From Actinobacteria bacterium UBA2184 (GTDB lineage Bacteria; Actinomycetota; Coriobacteriia; Anaerosomatales; Anaerosomataceae): 19,503 nt of DNA. The DNA lies in the NCBI GenBank assembly GCA_002328745.1, contig DCVQ01000026.1:12955-32457 (forward strand), in the 5' to 3' direction. Below are positions 1-6,973 of this stretch, one piece after another (positions within the stretch are counted from its first letter, which is position 1; every line of letters starts with the position of its first letter). The position numbers were made by a program, and so were the translations under genes. The notes below the pieces were generated by a model. The model made no database searches, was not told where the DNA came from, and saw only the letters and a list, made by a program, of their open reading frames with translations.

Positions 1-22
1 TCGAATTCCCTTGGGGGCACCA
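1..22 (+). tRNA. 3' end of a tRNA (probably tRNA-Glu), attachment site attL
   Basis: The first 22 bases read as the end of a tRNA: T-loop remainder TCGAAT, 3' strand of the T-stem TCCCT, 3' strand of the acceptor stem TGGGGGC, discriminator A and an encoded CCA. The implied 5' acceptor strand GCCCCCA fits actinobacterial tRNA-Glu, but the anticodon lies outside the window, so the isotype is inference. The same stretch recurs at 13847-13868, which suggests the tRNA 3' end served as an integration site. Confidence 0.65.
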
Positions 23-1089
23 CATCTGAGCTGCGGCGACTTCGGTCGCCGCTTCCATTTGTCCGTGCCGATCATCTCCTTGAGTGGGTAGATCGTCTCC
101 TGCCGAATGCTGTCGGCGCGCACTGCGGTTCGCTCTCTGCCATACGTTCCGAGCGTCCGGTAGACGTTGAACATGTTGCGCGAGAGCGGATCGACGCCTT
201 TGGGCTCACTGGCGATCAGGAGCGCCGTGGCCGCGATGATCGCTTCGGCGCTGGCGTTCCAGAACGCCTCATTGCCGCCATGCCCGCCGAGCTGTGCCGA
301 GACGATCGTCTTGGCGAGCTCGTGCGCCATGTCCTCGGCGTGCGCGATCTCAGCCGACCAGATCAAGTCGACGATCAGGTCCAGCGGCGACCACTGGACG
401 GACCGCGAGGGATCACGCAGGTCGATCGTGTCGACTCGGTAGCCCTTGGCCTTGAGGTGCTCGCAGGTGGTGAGGTAGAGCTCGCCCTTGGGGTCCGGAA
501 TCACCATCGACTCGCCGAGTTCGCCGAGCGCGTAGATGCTCGGCAGCACGATCCGGCGCGTCTTTCCCGAGCCGGTGGAGCCGATCACGAGCACATGGCC
601 CTCTGAGCCCGAGAGGTAGTAGGTCTCCTTGCGGCCGCGCTCGGCCGGGGTGGCGCCGATCACGAAGCCCGAGACGCCGGGGTCTGGGGTCGTGCCGGGC
701 GACCAGGTGACTGCCGAGGCCTCGAGCGCCGCGGGGGTCATGAGGTTCGAGGTGCCATGCTCGCCGCTGCCGGCGGTACGCGGGATACCGGCGACCACGC
801 CGGTGCCGCCGGTTCGCGGATGCATGAGGTGCCCGGAGATCCAGACCCACCAGACCACAATCGCGACGATGAGAAGGAGCGAGAGGGCGAGGGTCGCCGG
901 GTTCGTGACGGTGGCCAGCCAGCGGGTCAGGAGGGGGGAGAGCGCCCACGAGGTCAGCGGCGCGGTGTCCGCCGCTCGGTCGAGGAGGAGCGGGGCGAGA
1001 GCTGAGAGTCCCAGTGGGATGAGAGCGGCGGCCAGCGTGGCCAGGAGGATCGTCGATGCGGCCCGCCAGATTCCGGTCTTGCGGGCCAT
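1..1089 (-). CDS. TraG/VirD4-family type IV coupling protein, partial (runs off left edge)
   Basis: Starting at ATG 1089 on the minus strand, with GGGAGG five bases upstream, the frame stays open for 363 codons to base 1. Two hydrophobic segments (about residues 12-36 and 66-84) look like N-terminal membrane helices. A Walker A motif GSTGSGKT (170-177) and the family signature DPKGELY (199-205) identify a T-DNA-secretion/VirD4-type ATPase, which brings relaxase-bound DNA to a conjugation pore. The family usually exceeds 500 residues; here the frame runs through a hairpin (33-52) and into the tRNA 3' end, so the C-terminal half, with Walker B and later motifs, is missing from the window. It is probably a truncated remnant of a conjugative element. 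No relaxase or other transfer gene is adjacent. Confidence 0.85.
   Translation of the reverse strand, partial: MARKTGIWRAASTILLATLAAALIPLGLSALAPLLLDRAADTAPLTSWALSPLLTRWLATVTNPATLALSLLLIVAIVVWWVWISGHLMHPRTGGTGVVAGIPRTAGSGEHGTSNLMTPAALEASAVTWSPGTTPDPGVSGFVIGATPAERGRKETYYLSGSEGHVLVIGSTGSGKTRRIVLPSIYALGELGESMVIPDPKGELYLTTCEHLKAKGYRVDTIDLRDPSRSVQWSPLDLIVDLIWSAEIAHAEDMAHELAKTIVSAQLGGHGGNEAFWNASAEAIIAATALLIASEPKGVDPLSRNMFNVYRTLGTYGRERTAVRADSIRQETIYPLKEMIGTDKWKRRPKSPQLRCGAPKGIR
33..60 (+). terminator. UUCG-loop hairpin just downstream of the tRNA end
   Basis: GCGGCGAC-TTCG-GTCGCCGC (33-52) is a perfect 8-bp stem with a TTCG tetraloop, followed by TTCCATTT. It begins 10 bases after the tRNA CCA, so it could end tRNA transcription. 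It also lies within the still-open frame of the minus-strand coupling-protein gene, which suggests that frame is no longer native coding sequence at this point. Confidence 0.5.
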
Positions 1090-1548
1090 GTGCACCTCCC
1101 TGGCTTCAGCGGCATGTGAGCTGGAGTGGAAGCTAGCACAGTGGCTTCGCGATCCCGGACTTTGTGGTGGTTGGGCACTCGTGCCGCGATGCGGGGGCTG
1201 TTACCGCAGACGCTACGAGGCACGTGTCCAAATACTCAGGCGGACGTTCTGGGAGATGCCCCTGACGTCAAGACAGGGCATAGCCCAAACGGACGGCAAG
1301 GCGAGGGAGAACAAGCCAGACGCTGTGGCGCCGGAGAACAGACGGCTGGTCAAGCTGTCGAAGTGTTGGTGCGTGGCACGCCGGGACCGCACGCATCGGC
1401 CGCGGCACGGTCAGCCCTCATCGCCCTGGTCTAGGCCGGTTCAGGTTGTCTGGTTGGCCCAAAGCAAGGCCCAGGGTGTACTCTTGAGGAACTAGTTGGT
1501 GAGGGGCTTGGGCCATGTGGCAGCATAGGCCCTGGTGACGAACGGTGT
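1090..1548. other. Intergenic region upstream of the peptide operon
   Basis: This 459-base stretch lies between the divergent coupling-protein gene and the radical SAM gene. Frames on both strands are open in places, but none shows a recognisable motif or good ribosome site. The upstream regions of both genes must lie here. The only promoter-like match found is the weak pair listed at 1454-1482. Confidence 0.5.
1454..1482 (+). promoter_or_regulatory. Weak sigma70-like promoter candidate for the peptide operon
   Basis: TTGGCC (1454-1459) and TGTACT (1477-1482), separated by 17 bases, each match the -35 and -10 consensus at four of six positions. They lie about 70 bases before the first GTG of the radical SAM gene. 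In GC-rich DNA such matches arise often by chance, so this is a suggestion only. Confidence 0.25.
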
Positions 1549-2622
1549 GTGACCTGCAACGCAGCAGTGAACTCTTGTGGAAATTGGAGCGTCGTGGAGA
1601 TTCTCGCGGGGGATGAGTTCTACTTCCAGTGGCACATCACTGAACGCTGCAACCAGCGCTGCGCTCATTGCTATCACGAATCGTACTCCCCTGCGGACGA
1701 AATGCCACTGGGCGACCTCCTGGCCGTCTTCGCTGAGATGGAGCATGCGCTTCGCGTATGGAATCGCATCGGCTCCTTGTCGCTCACCGGTGGCGAGCCA
1801 TTCATGAGGCGCGACGAGCTGTTCGCGCTGATAAGCAGACTCGACCTCAGCGATGTTGTGGGCTACTACGACATCCTTACCAACGGAGCTCTCATCTCGG
1901 ATGAAGACGTCGTGCGCTTGCGGGCTGCGACGAAGCTCCGGCGTGTCCAGCTCTCGCTTGAAGGCCCATCCGCCGAGCTCAACGACTCGATTCGGGGCAA
2001 CGGCACGTTCGAACGAACGATTGCGGCGATAGACCTCCTCAAGTCCGAGGGCATGGAGGTCGCGGTCATGATGACCGTCACGCGTCGGAACAAGGGCTCG
2101 ATTCCACACATGATCAATGTGCTCGCCGACCATCAAGTGGACACCTTCGCTATAGAGCGGTTCATCCCTGAGGGCTCAGGGGCTCAACTTCACGACGCGA
2201 TGTTGACACCCGAAGAGGCGCGAGAGGTCTTTGAGACGGTCCACGCTCTCGGCGTGTCAGAACGTCGCGTCAGGGTCTTGATGTACCGCCCGCTCTTCGC
2301 GCTTGTCGATAGCGATGATCCGACCGTCGGGGCCATGTGTTCAGTGGGGACTAATGCGCTCACGGTCATGCACGACGGGACGGTCTACCCTTGTCGACGA
2401 TTGCCGATACCCCTCGGCCATGTGCTCCGGGATGGTCTTTTCAAGATCTGGTACGACTCGGATTTCCTCTGGAAGGTTCGCGACCCAGCGAACCTGTCGG
2501 ACTGTGCGAAATGTGATCTCGTCGCGGTCTGTCGTGGATGCCGCGCGATGGCGCACTTTGCTTCGGGCGATTGCTTTGGCGCCGATCCGCATTGTTGGAG
2601 GTCGGTTGAATGTACCGCCTGA
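1549..2622 (+). CDS. Radical SAM/SPASM peptide maturase
   Basis: The 357-residue protein has the radical SAM cluster motif CNQRCAHC (C34, C38, C41) and a TGGEPF glycine-rich SAM-binding motif. A C-terminal SPASM-type cysteine set follows: C264 and C282 with an intervening G-x4-C, then C319-x2-C322-x5-C328-x2-C331, C342 and C349. SPASM domains bind extra Fe-S clusters and are typical of enzymes that modify ribosomal peptides. The next two genes, a PqqD-like protein and a Cys-rich peptide, supply the expected partners, so it probably installs a crosslink (for example a thioether) in the peptide; the reaction is inference. The start is uncertain: GTG 1549 has no clear ribosome site, whereas in-frame GTG 1594 has GGAG four bases upstream and would give 342 residues. 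It overlaps the next gene by 13 bases. Confidence 0.9.
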   Translation: MTCNAAVNSCGNWSVVEILAGDEFYFQWHITERCNQRCAHCYHESYSPADEMPLGDLLAVFAEMEHALRVWNRIGSLSLTGGEPFMRRDELFALISRLDLSDVVGYYDILTNGALISDEDVVRLRAATKLRRVQLSLEGPSAELNDSIRGNGTFERTIAAIDLLKSEGMEVAVMMTVTRRNKGSIPHMINVLADHQVDTFAIERFIPEGSGAQLHDAMLTPEEAREVFETVHALGVSERRVRVLMYRPLFALVDSDDPTVGAMCSVGTNALTVMHDGTVYPCRRLPIPLGHVLRDGLFKIWYDSDFLWKVRDPANLSDCAKCDLVAVCRGCRAMAHFASGDCFGADPHCWRSVECTA

Positions 2623-2873
2623 GACAGGGGCTCCGTCTCCGACGGGGTCCGTCCGAGACGTTCTGGGCGTTTGACTTGGAGAGCGGTGAGCACTACGAGG
2701 TGAACGGGACCGCGTTCGCCGTGCTGGAAGCGCTTGAGGGCGGGGCCGAGCTCGACATGATCGTTGTCACGCTTGCCGACGAGTATGGTAAGTGCGAGGA
2801 CACCGTCAGGGCAGATGTCGCGGAGTTGCTCGAAATGTGTGAAACCGAAGGACTCGTTACTAGGGAGGCGTGA
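2610..2873 (+). CDS. PqqD-like RiPP recognition protein
   Basis: A free-standing 87-residue protein of PqqD size and type: an N-terminal beta-rich stretch (WAFDLESGEHYEVNGTA), then helices (FAVLEALEGG; VRADVAELLEMCETEGLV). The E/G-x-x-Y-E-V-N-G-T-A pattern before a helix is typical of PqqD domains, which form a winged-helix fold that binds the leader of a precursor peptide and presents it to a radical SAM partner. It begins inside the 3' end of the maturase gene with GGAGG eight bases before ATG 2610, and ends three bases before the precursor ATG. Its probable job is to bind the leader of the 46-residue peptide (YEKPAI region). Confidence 0.85.
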   Translation: MYRLRQGLRLRRGPSETFWAFDLESGEHYEVNGTAFAVLEALEGGAELDMIVVTLADEYGKCEDTVRADVAELLEMCETEGLVTREA

Positions 2874-2876
2874 GGG

Positions 2877-3017
2877 ATGGCTGCTAAGAAGGCCAAGACG
2901 TATGAGAAGCCGGCAATCAAGAAGCAGGACAAGATGAGGTTCCCACTTCGTGGTGTAGAGAACGTGAACAAGGAGCTGGCCTGCAGGCAGTGCTCTTCCT
3001 GTCACGGGTGCCGATGA
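2877..3017 (+). CDS. Cys-rich RiPP precursor peptide (46 residues)
   Basis: A short open frame with an excellent ribosome site (AGGGAGG, 2862-2868, eight bases before ATG 2877) between the PqqD-like gene and the metallo-beta-lactamase gene. The N-terminal two thirds is Lys-rich and polar and holds KTYEKPAI (residues 7-14), resembling the Y-x2-P-x-hydrophobic leader motif that RRE proteins recognise in lasso and some radical SAM peptides. The C-terminus is CRQCSSCHGCR (36-46): C36, C39, C42 and C45 are exactly three residues apart. Leader plus Cys-rich core fits a substrate for thioether formation (sactipeptide or ranthipeptide type) or a metal-binding product. There is no obvious Gly-Gly cleavage site and no protease or exporter gene nearby; cleavage may fall near NKELA (31-35). 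Confidence 0.85.
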   Translation: MAAKKAKTYEKPAIKKQDKMRFPLRGVENVNKELACRQCSSCHGCR

Positions 3018-3038
3018 CCGTCCGAGTCGGGGGGCACC

Positions 3039-6000
3039 GTGGATTGGAAGACGTTCCGCGCTCTTGAGACATTCTCGATTCTGTACGACATTCAGATCGA
3101 TGAAGAGGCGTACGACGAGGGGCTCTGCAACGTTAAGGTGCGCGCGCCCGGGTTGATGGCGCCGTCCTTCGACCAGGTCATGCTGCAGCCAGAGAAACGA
3201 CCGTGGGAGCGGAAGCGCTTCGACTTGACACCGCTCGAAGCATTCGCCGACATCCCGTTGGAGGTCGTCTTGGGGGGTGCGGGTAGCCCAGGGTCACGCA
3301 ACCGCTCGAAGATCGTGCGCCTTACGCGTGATGACGGCGTGAGTCGATTGTGGCGCATTCTCTTGCAGGCGAAGCGCACGAGGGCCGCACTCATGCGTGA
3401 AGGCGCCACGGCTGCGGACAGCGCGCTGGATCAGCTCGCGCTGGACCTTCTGAGGCACACGCCAACGCTCCCAACCGCCTCGCTTCTAGACAAGGGGAAG
3501 CTCAACATCCCGGCGCTTCAATGCGGCTTGCTGCGCGTCTTGATGTTTCTCGAGGCCTCAGCCTGCTACCGGGGTTTCCACTCCATTGCCTCGGCGGAAG
3601 ACGCCGTCGATTCGATTCAATCGCTACTGATTGGACTCGGAGAGCACAAGAAAGGCCAGAGCCCGTACGAGCTCCTGGCGCTGTATGACAAGGCGCAAGG
3701 GGAGCTCCACGTTAGGAGCCATGACAAGGCCGGCGAGTCCTTCCGGAAGGTGGCAGAGTGCACGGGCTGCTGGCAGGACGGGATTCCCAAGGACACCCAC
3801 TGCTTTGAACCATCACAATCGGCGCTCATCGAACCTCTTCGGTGGCCTGGAATGGAATCGCTGTTCGCGGCCTACATCGGCCGTCCGGCGGTGCTTCAGA
3901 TTGCCGAGGTTCTGATAAACATGCAGCGATCGGGCGAGGCTCGTCAGGTCTTGCAGCGCATGGATAGGACGGAGGTCGGCCCCTACCAAGCGGCTCGTCG
4001 ACTTGTACTCGAAGGTCGAGTCGCCAACGATACTTCAGATCCGACACGCCAGCTGCGTCTGGATGGGATCGTTGGCCTTCCAAAGAACTCGCGCCGGCTT
4101 CTTAGCCAAGTTGACGCGGTCAACATCGAGCGAGAGAAGTCCCCACAGAGACGCTGCGCTCCGCTTGTGCGGCGTGCAGCCAACGCGGGGTTTGATCGGA
4201 CCGAACTGGACCAGTCTGTGCTGGAATGGACGAAGGGATTGGGCAGACTGGCTACCGTCATCCGTCAGGCGGATTCGGCTGCCGATGTGACAAGCGCAAT
4301 CCAGTATCTGACCCTTGACCTCCCTGCAGAGCAACAATCGTCGTCACCAGCGGAGGTGCGTTCATTCTTCGATGCCGCCACTGATCTGATTGAGGACGGG
4401 CAATACCGCGATTACCGCGTTGAGGTTCGCGGGAAGTTGTCGGAGGGCATCTGGGACCTCTTCTTGGCCACACACGAACGCCTGAATGCGACAGCAGAGA
4501 CATCTGGGAGCCAAGTGAGGGCGTCGCTTGTGGATCTTGCGGCAGCGGTCAGCGCTGATGCGAATTACTTGTACGACCGGTTGGCCAAGGCCGAGGTTCA
4601 GGAATACACCGAGGACTTGTGGCGAGCCCGAAATGCCTTCATCCAAGGAGAGCTGCTACCCCTCGAGAAGGGCGATGACCGTCAGAGGAGTCTGCGGGAC
4701 TTCTTGTTCAGACGGTTCCTTTGTACTCCTCTGGGTGGGCAGATGAGCGCCGCTACCGGTGATTGTCAAACCTGTGAAGAGCGCCTGTGTTTCGCAGAGG
4801 GTTGCCACAGACAGCTCGTGGCATTATCGGAGAAGAATCCGTCTCTGATCGTCCACCGCGAGGGCCAAGAAGAGCGCATTTGGCACTATGGCGACCTGGT
4901 TGCCAAGAGAAACAGCTGCGGTATCGACGCACGGCTGGCAGACCATCGCTCGTCGCGGACGCCATCGGGATGGGCCATTGCCGTTCTGCAGCGCTGGAAT
5001 TCGTTCACGCCGGCGATGGCTGCATCCGAGGGCGGTGGCTACTTCGTCTACCATACCCCGCCCTTGGCGGCAGGCGCTCGTCCTTCGGCCCAGTCTATCG
5101 ACATCGGTGTTGCGGTCGATCCTGGATATGGCTTCATCAAGAACTTCCTGTCTGAGGGCTTCTGCATCGACGACATCACAGCTGTAGCCGTGACGCATGA
5201 CCATCCGGACCATCTTGCGGACTTTGAGGCAATCCACAACCTGAAGGTGGAGCGCGACAAGGCACTCAAGAAGGAAGAGTCTTCAGGTAGTCGAAAGGCT
5301 CGGCAGAGCGCCGCAGCGCTGCGAGCGAAAGGCAGGATGCATGTCATCGTGTCGGACGGGGCACGTCGACATCTCGAACGTGTCGTCGAGACGAGTCCCG
5401 TGGTGGCCGACACGGTAGTCATCGCTCCCAGCAATCCGGACGGTGTCCGGGCGGCCAGTCATGTTGTCCCCGCCGCCCAGGGCGCGAAATGCATAAAGCT
5501 GCACGCCATCCACGCTCTACACAAAGACATCTCGCTGGCTTCCGGGCCCATGGGGGCTGACAGCATAGGTCTGAGACTCGAGTTAAGAGATACCCAGCGA
5601 AAGTGCGCTGCCAAGGTCGGCCTGCCATCTGACACCCGATGGCATGGGGCCATCTCAAAGCACTATCGGGACTGCACCGTGGTCTGCCTTCATCTGGGCT
5701 CAATCAGTGGACGCGGCAGGCGCTTGCTCGACTTCTTCAGGCCCAAAGAGGTCTCAGACGTCTTGCTAGATGCTAATCACCTGTTTGTCCCCGGAGTGCT
5801 TTGGTTCATTGATGACCTTGCCAAGAGCGCGAAGGCAGGCGAACCGAAGCTGGTTGTACTATCCGAGTTCGGCGAAGAGTTGAGTGGCGGCATTCGAGTT
5901 GCGCTGGCTCAAGCATTCGACGCACATGTTCCGGATCAAGTGCGCGTGCTTGCCGGCGATGTCGGCTTGCTAGTAGATCCCGTCCAGCGGTCGGTTCGCT

Positions 6001-6182
6001 GTTCTTGTTGCGGTGAGTTCTACGCTTGGCGATCGATGCGGTTCGAGTATGAGCTCTTTGGCGACTCTGAGCAGATCTTCTACGTTTGCCCGTCTTGTCA
6101 TTCGGCGCTGTCATTCGACCAGAAGGCAGCTATCTTTCGAAGGAGCCAGGTTCCGCTGATGAGAATGATCTTGGAGCGGTGA
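3039..6182 (+). CDS. Large multidomain protein with metallo-beta-lactamase fold domain
   Basis: A 1047-residue protein read from GTG 3039, 21 bases after the precursor stop, with GGGGGG at 3029-3034. The first roughly 570 residues look largely alpha-helical and match no family I recognise. A cysteine cluster follows (C576-x2-C579-x4-C584-x4-C589-H). Next is a metallo-beta-lactamase domain: AVDPGYGF precedes THDHPDHLADF, giving the H720-x-H722-x-D724-H725 metal-binding motif. The C-terminus carries a zinc-ribbon-like pair, CSCC (988-991) and CPSC (1017-1020). The MBL motif predicts a metal-dependent hydrolase, but substrate is unknown; peptide, nucleotide or nucleic acid are all possible. It overlaps the next gene by four bases (GTGA), so it belongs to the same operon. 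It could release or trim the modified peptide, or act as an effector. Confidence 0.8.
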   Translation: MDWKTFRALETFSILYDIQIDEEAYDEGLCNVKVRAPGLMAPSFDQVMLQPEKRPWERKRFDLTPLEAFADIPLEVVLGGAGSPGSRNRSKIVRLTRDDGVSRLWRILLQAKRTRAALMREGATAADSALDQLALDLLRHTPTLPTASLLDKGKLNIPALQCGLLRVLMFLEASACYRGFHSIASAEDAVDSIQSLLIGLGEHKKGQSPYELLALYDKAQGELHVRSHDKAGESFRKVAECTGCWQDGIPKDTHCFEPSQSALIEPLRWPGMESLFAAYIGRPAVLQIAEVLINMQRSGEARQVLQRMDRTEVGPYQAARRLVLEGRVANDTSDPTRQLRLDGIVGLPKNSRRLLSQVDAVNIEREKSPQRRCAPLVRRAANAGFDRTELDQSVLEWTKGLGRLATVIRQADSAADVTSAIQYLTLDLPAEQQSSSPAEVRSFFDAATDLIEDGQYRDYRVEVRGKLSEGIWDLFLATHERLNATAETSGSQVRASLVDLAAAVSADANYLYDRLAKAEVQEYTEDLWRARNAFIQGELLPLEKGDDRQRSLRDFLFRRFLCTPLGGQMSAATGDCQTCEERLCFAEGCHRQLVALSEKNPSLIVHREGQEERIWHYGDLVAKRNSCGIDARLADHRSSRTPSGWAIAVLQRWNSFTPAMAASEGGGYFVYHTPPLAAGARPSAQSIDIGVAVDPGYGFIKNFLSEGFCIDDITAVAVTHDHPDHLADFEAIHNLKVERDKALKKEESSGSRKARQSAAALRAKGRMHVIVSDGARRHLERVVETSPVVADTVVIAPSNPDGVRAASHVVPAAQGAKCIKLHAIHALHKDISLASGPMGADSIGLRLELRDTQRKCAAKVGLPSDTRWHGAISKHYRDCTVVCLHLGSISGRGRRLLDFFRPKEVSDVLLDANHLFVPGVLWFIDDLAKSAKAGEPKLVVLSEFGEELSGGIRVALAQAFDAHVPDQVRVLAGDVGLLVDPVQRSVRCSCCGEFYAWRSMRFEYELFGDSEQIFYVCPSCHSALSFDQKAAIFRRSQVPLMRMILER

Positions 6183-6973
6183 CTTCGGTGCCTGAAGTGA
6201 CGCTTGCACGAGCCCAGGGCTGCCTCGAGAGAAGTATCGAAGGCATGATAAGAAGGACGGCCGACGCGGAACGAGTGGCGAGGGTCGGCGTGCTGTGTCC
6301 GCCGTTGGCTCCGCGATCCGTGCCGCTCGTTCGCGACAAGCAGAATCGTGACGGCGGGTGGATTGACGCGGAGGACACCATTTGGTGCGCGGCGCTGCTG
6401 GCAGGCACCGAGACGGGGGGAGGGTCTTCGTTCTCCGATGCCGTGAGCTGGCTGGCCTCTCACAGGACCCCTGTGGGGGCCTGGGGGCGAAACGAGCGCG
6501 ATCAACCGAGAATCCCGTTGTCCGCCATCGCGCTGAGGTTCATTGGAGATGCGATTGGGGAGCAGGCCGACTGGCAACGCATCGACGCCCTCTGGTCTGC
6601 AGATCTTGACGCTGAGATTCGCCTTTCGTACAAGGGCGGCTTCTTCCTGTGCTGTCAAGATTCACTGTCCGACGCATCTGCGCTCGCGAAACGGACGGTC
6701 GAGTACCTGCACTCTGAGGCTAACGAAGATGGGGGATTCGGCCCATGGAAGGATCACCCAGTGGGGAGCGATCCATGGAGTACTGGCGTCTGCCTCGCCG
6801 GGCTGGCGCGATTCCCTGAGATTGCCGACCGGGTTGTGGTTGGACGCGCAGTTGATTGGCTCGTGTCCACGCAACTGCCGTCCGGATACTGGCCGTGCCA
6901 TTTCATCGACGAGGGTACGGCGTATGCCTACTGGGGTTTGTCCGAGGCACTCAAGCTGCTGGACGCCCTCTGA
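6179..6973 (+). CDS. Squalene-cyclase/prenyltransferase-repeat (alpha/alpha toroid) protein
   Basis: About 264 residues if read from GTG 6179, which overlaps the previous stop as GTGA. GTG 6188, 11 bases after GGAG, is the alternative start; a longer frame from 6086 would overlap the upstream gene by almost 100 bases and is unlikely. Several repeats resemble the QW-type motif of squalene-hopene cyclases and prenyltransferase beta subunits: QNRDGGWIDAEDT (about residues 55-67), NEDGGFGPWKDHP and QLPSGYWPCHFIDEGTAYAYWG. Cyclases of this class are usually over 600 residues, so this is probably a single small toroid. No DxDD motif is evident. Its role in a peptide operon is unclear: it may bind the peptide or a lipid. 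The stop TGA overlaps the next ATG by one base. Confidence 0.75.
   Translation: MTSVPEVTLARAQGCLERSIEGMIRRTADAERVARVGVLCPPLAPRSVPLVRDKQNRDGGWIDAEDTIWCAALLAGTETGGGSSFSDAVSWLASHRTPVGAWGRNERDQPRIPLSAIALRFIGDAIGEQADWQRIDALWSADLDAEIRLSYKGGFFLCCQDSLSDASALAKRTVEYLHSEANEDGGFGPWKDHPVGSDPWSTGVCLAGLARFPEIADRVVVGRAVDWLVSTQLPSGYWPCHFIDEGTAYAYWGLSEALKLLDAL

Noticed and set aside
413..949. Long Arg/Pro-rich minus-strand frame inside the coupling-protein region.
   Set aside because: It is out of frame with the true gene, whose Walker A and DPKGEL motifs lie in another frame of the same strand.
1126..1434. Open frame of about 100 codons upstream of the radical SAM gene.
   Set aside because: No ribosome site, no recognisable motif and low-complexity composition typical of non-coding GC-rich frames.
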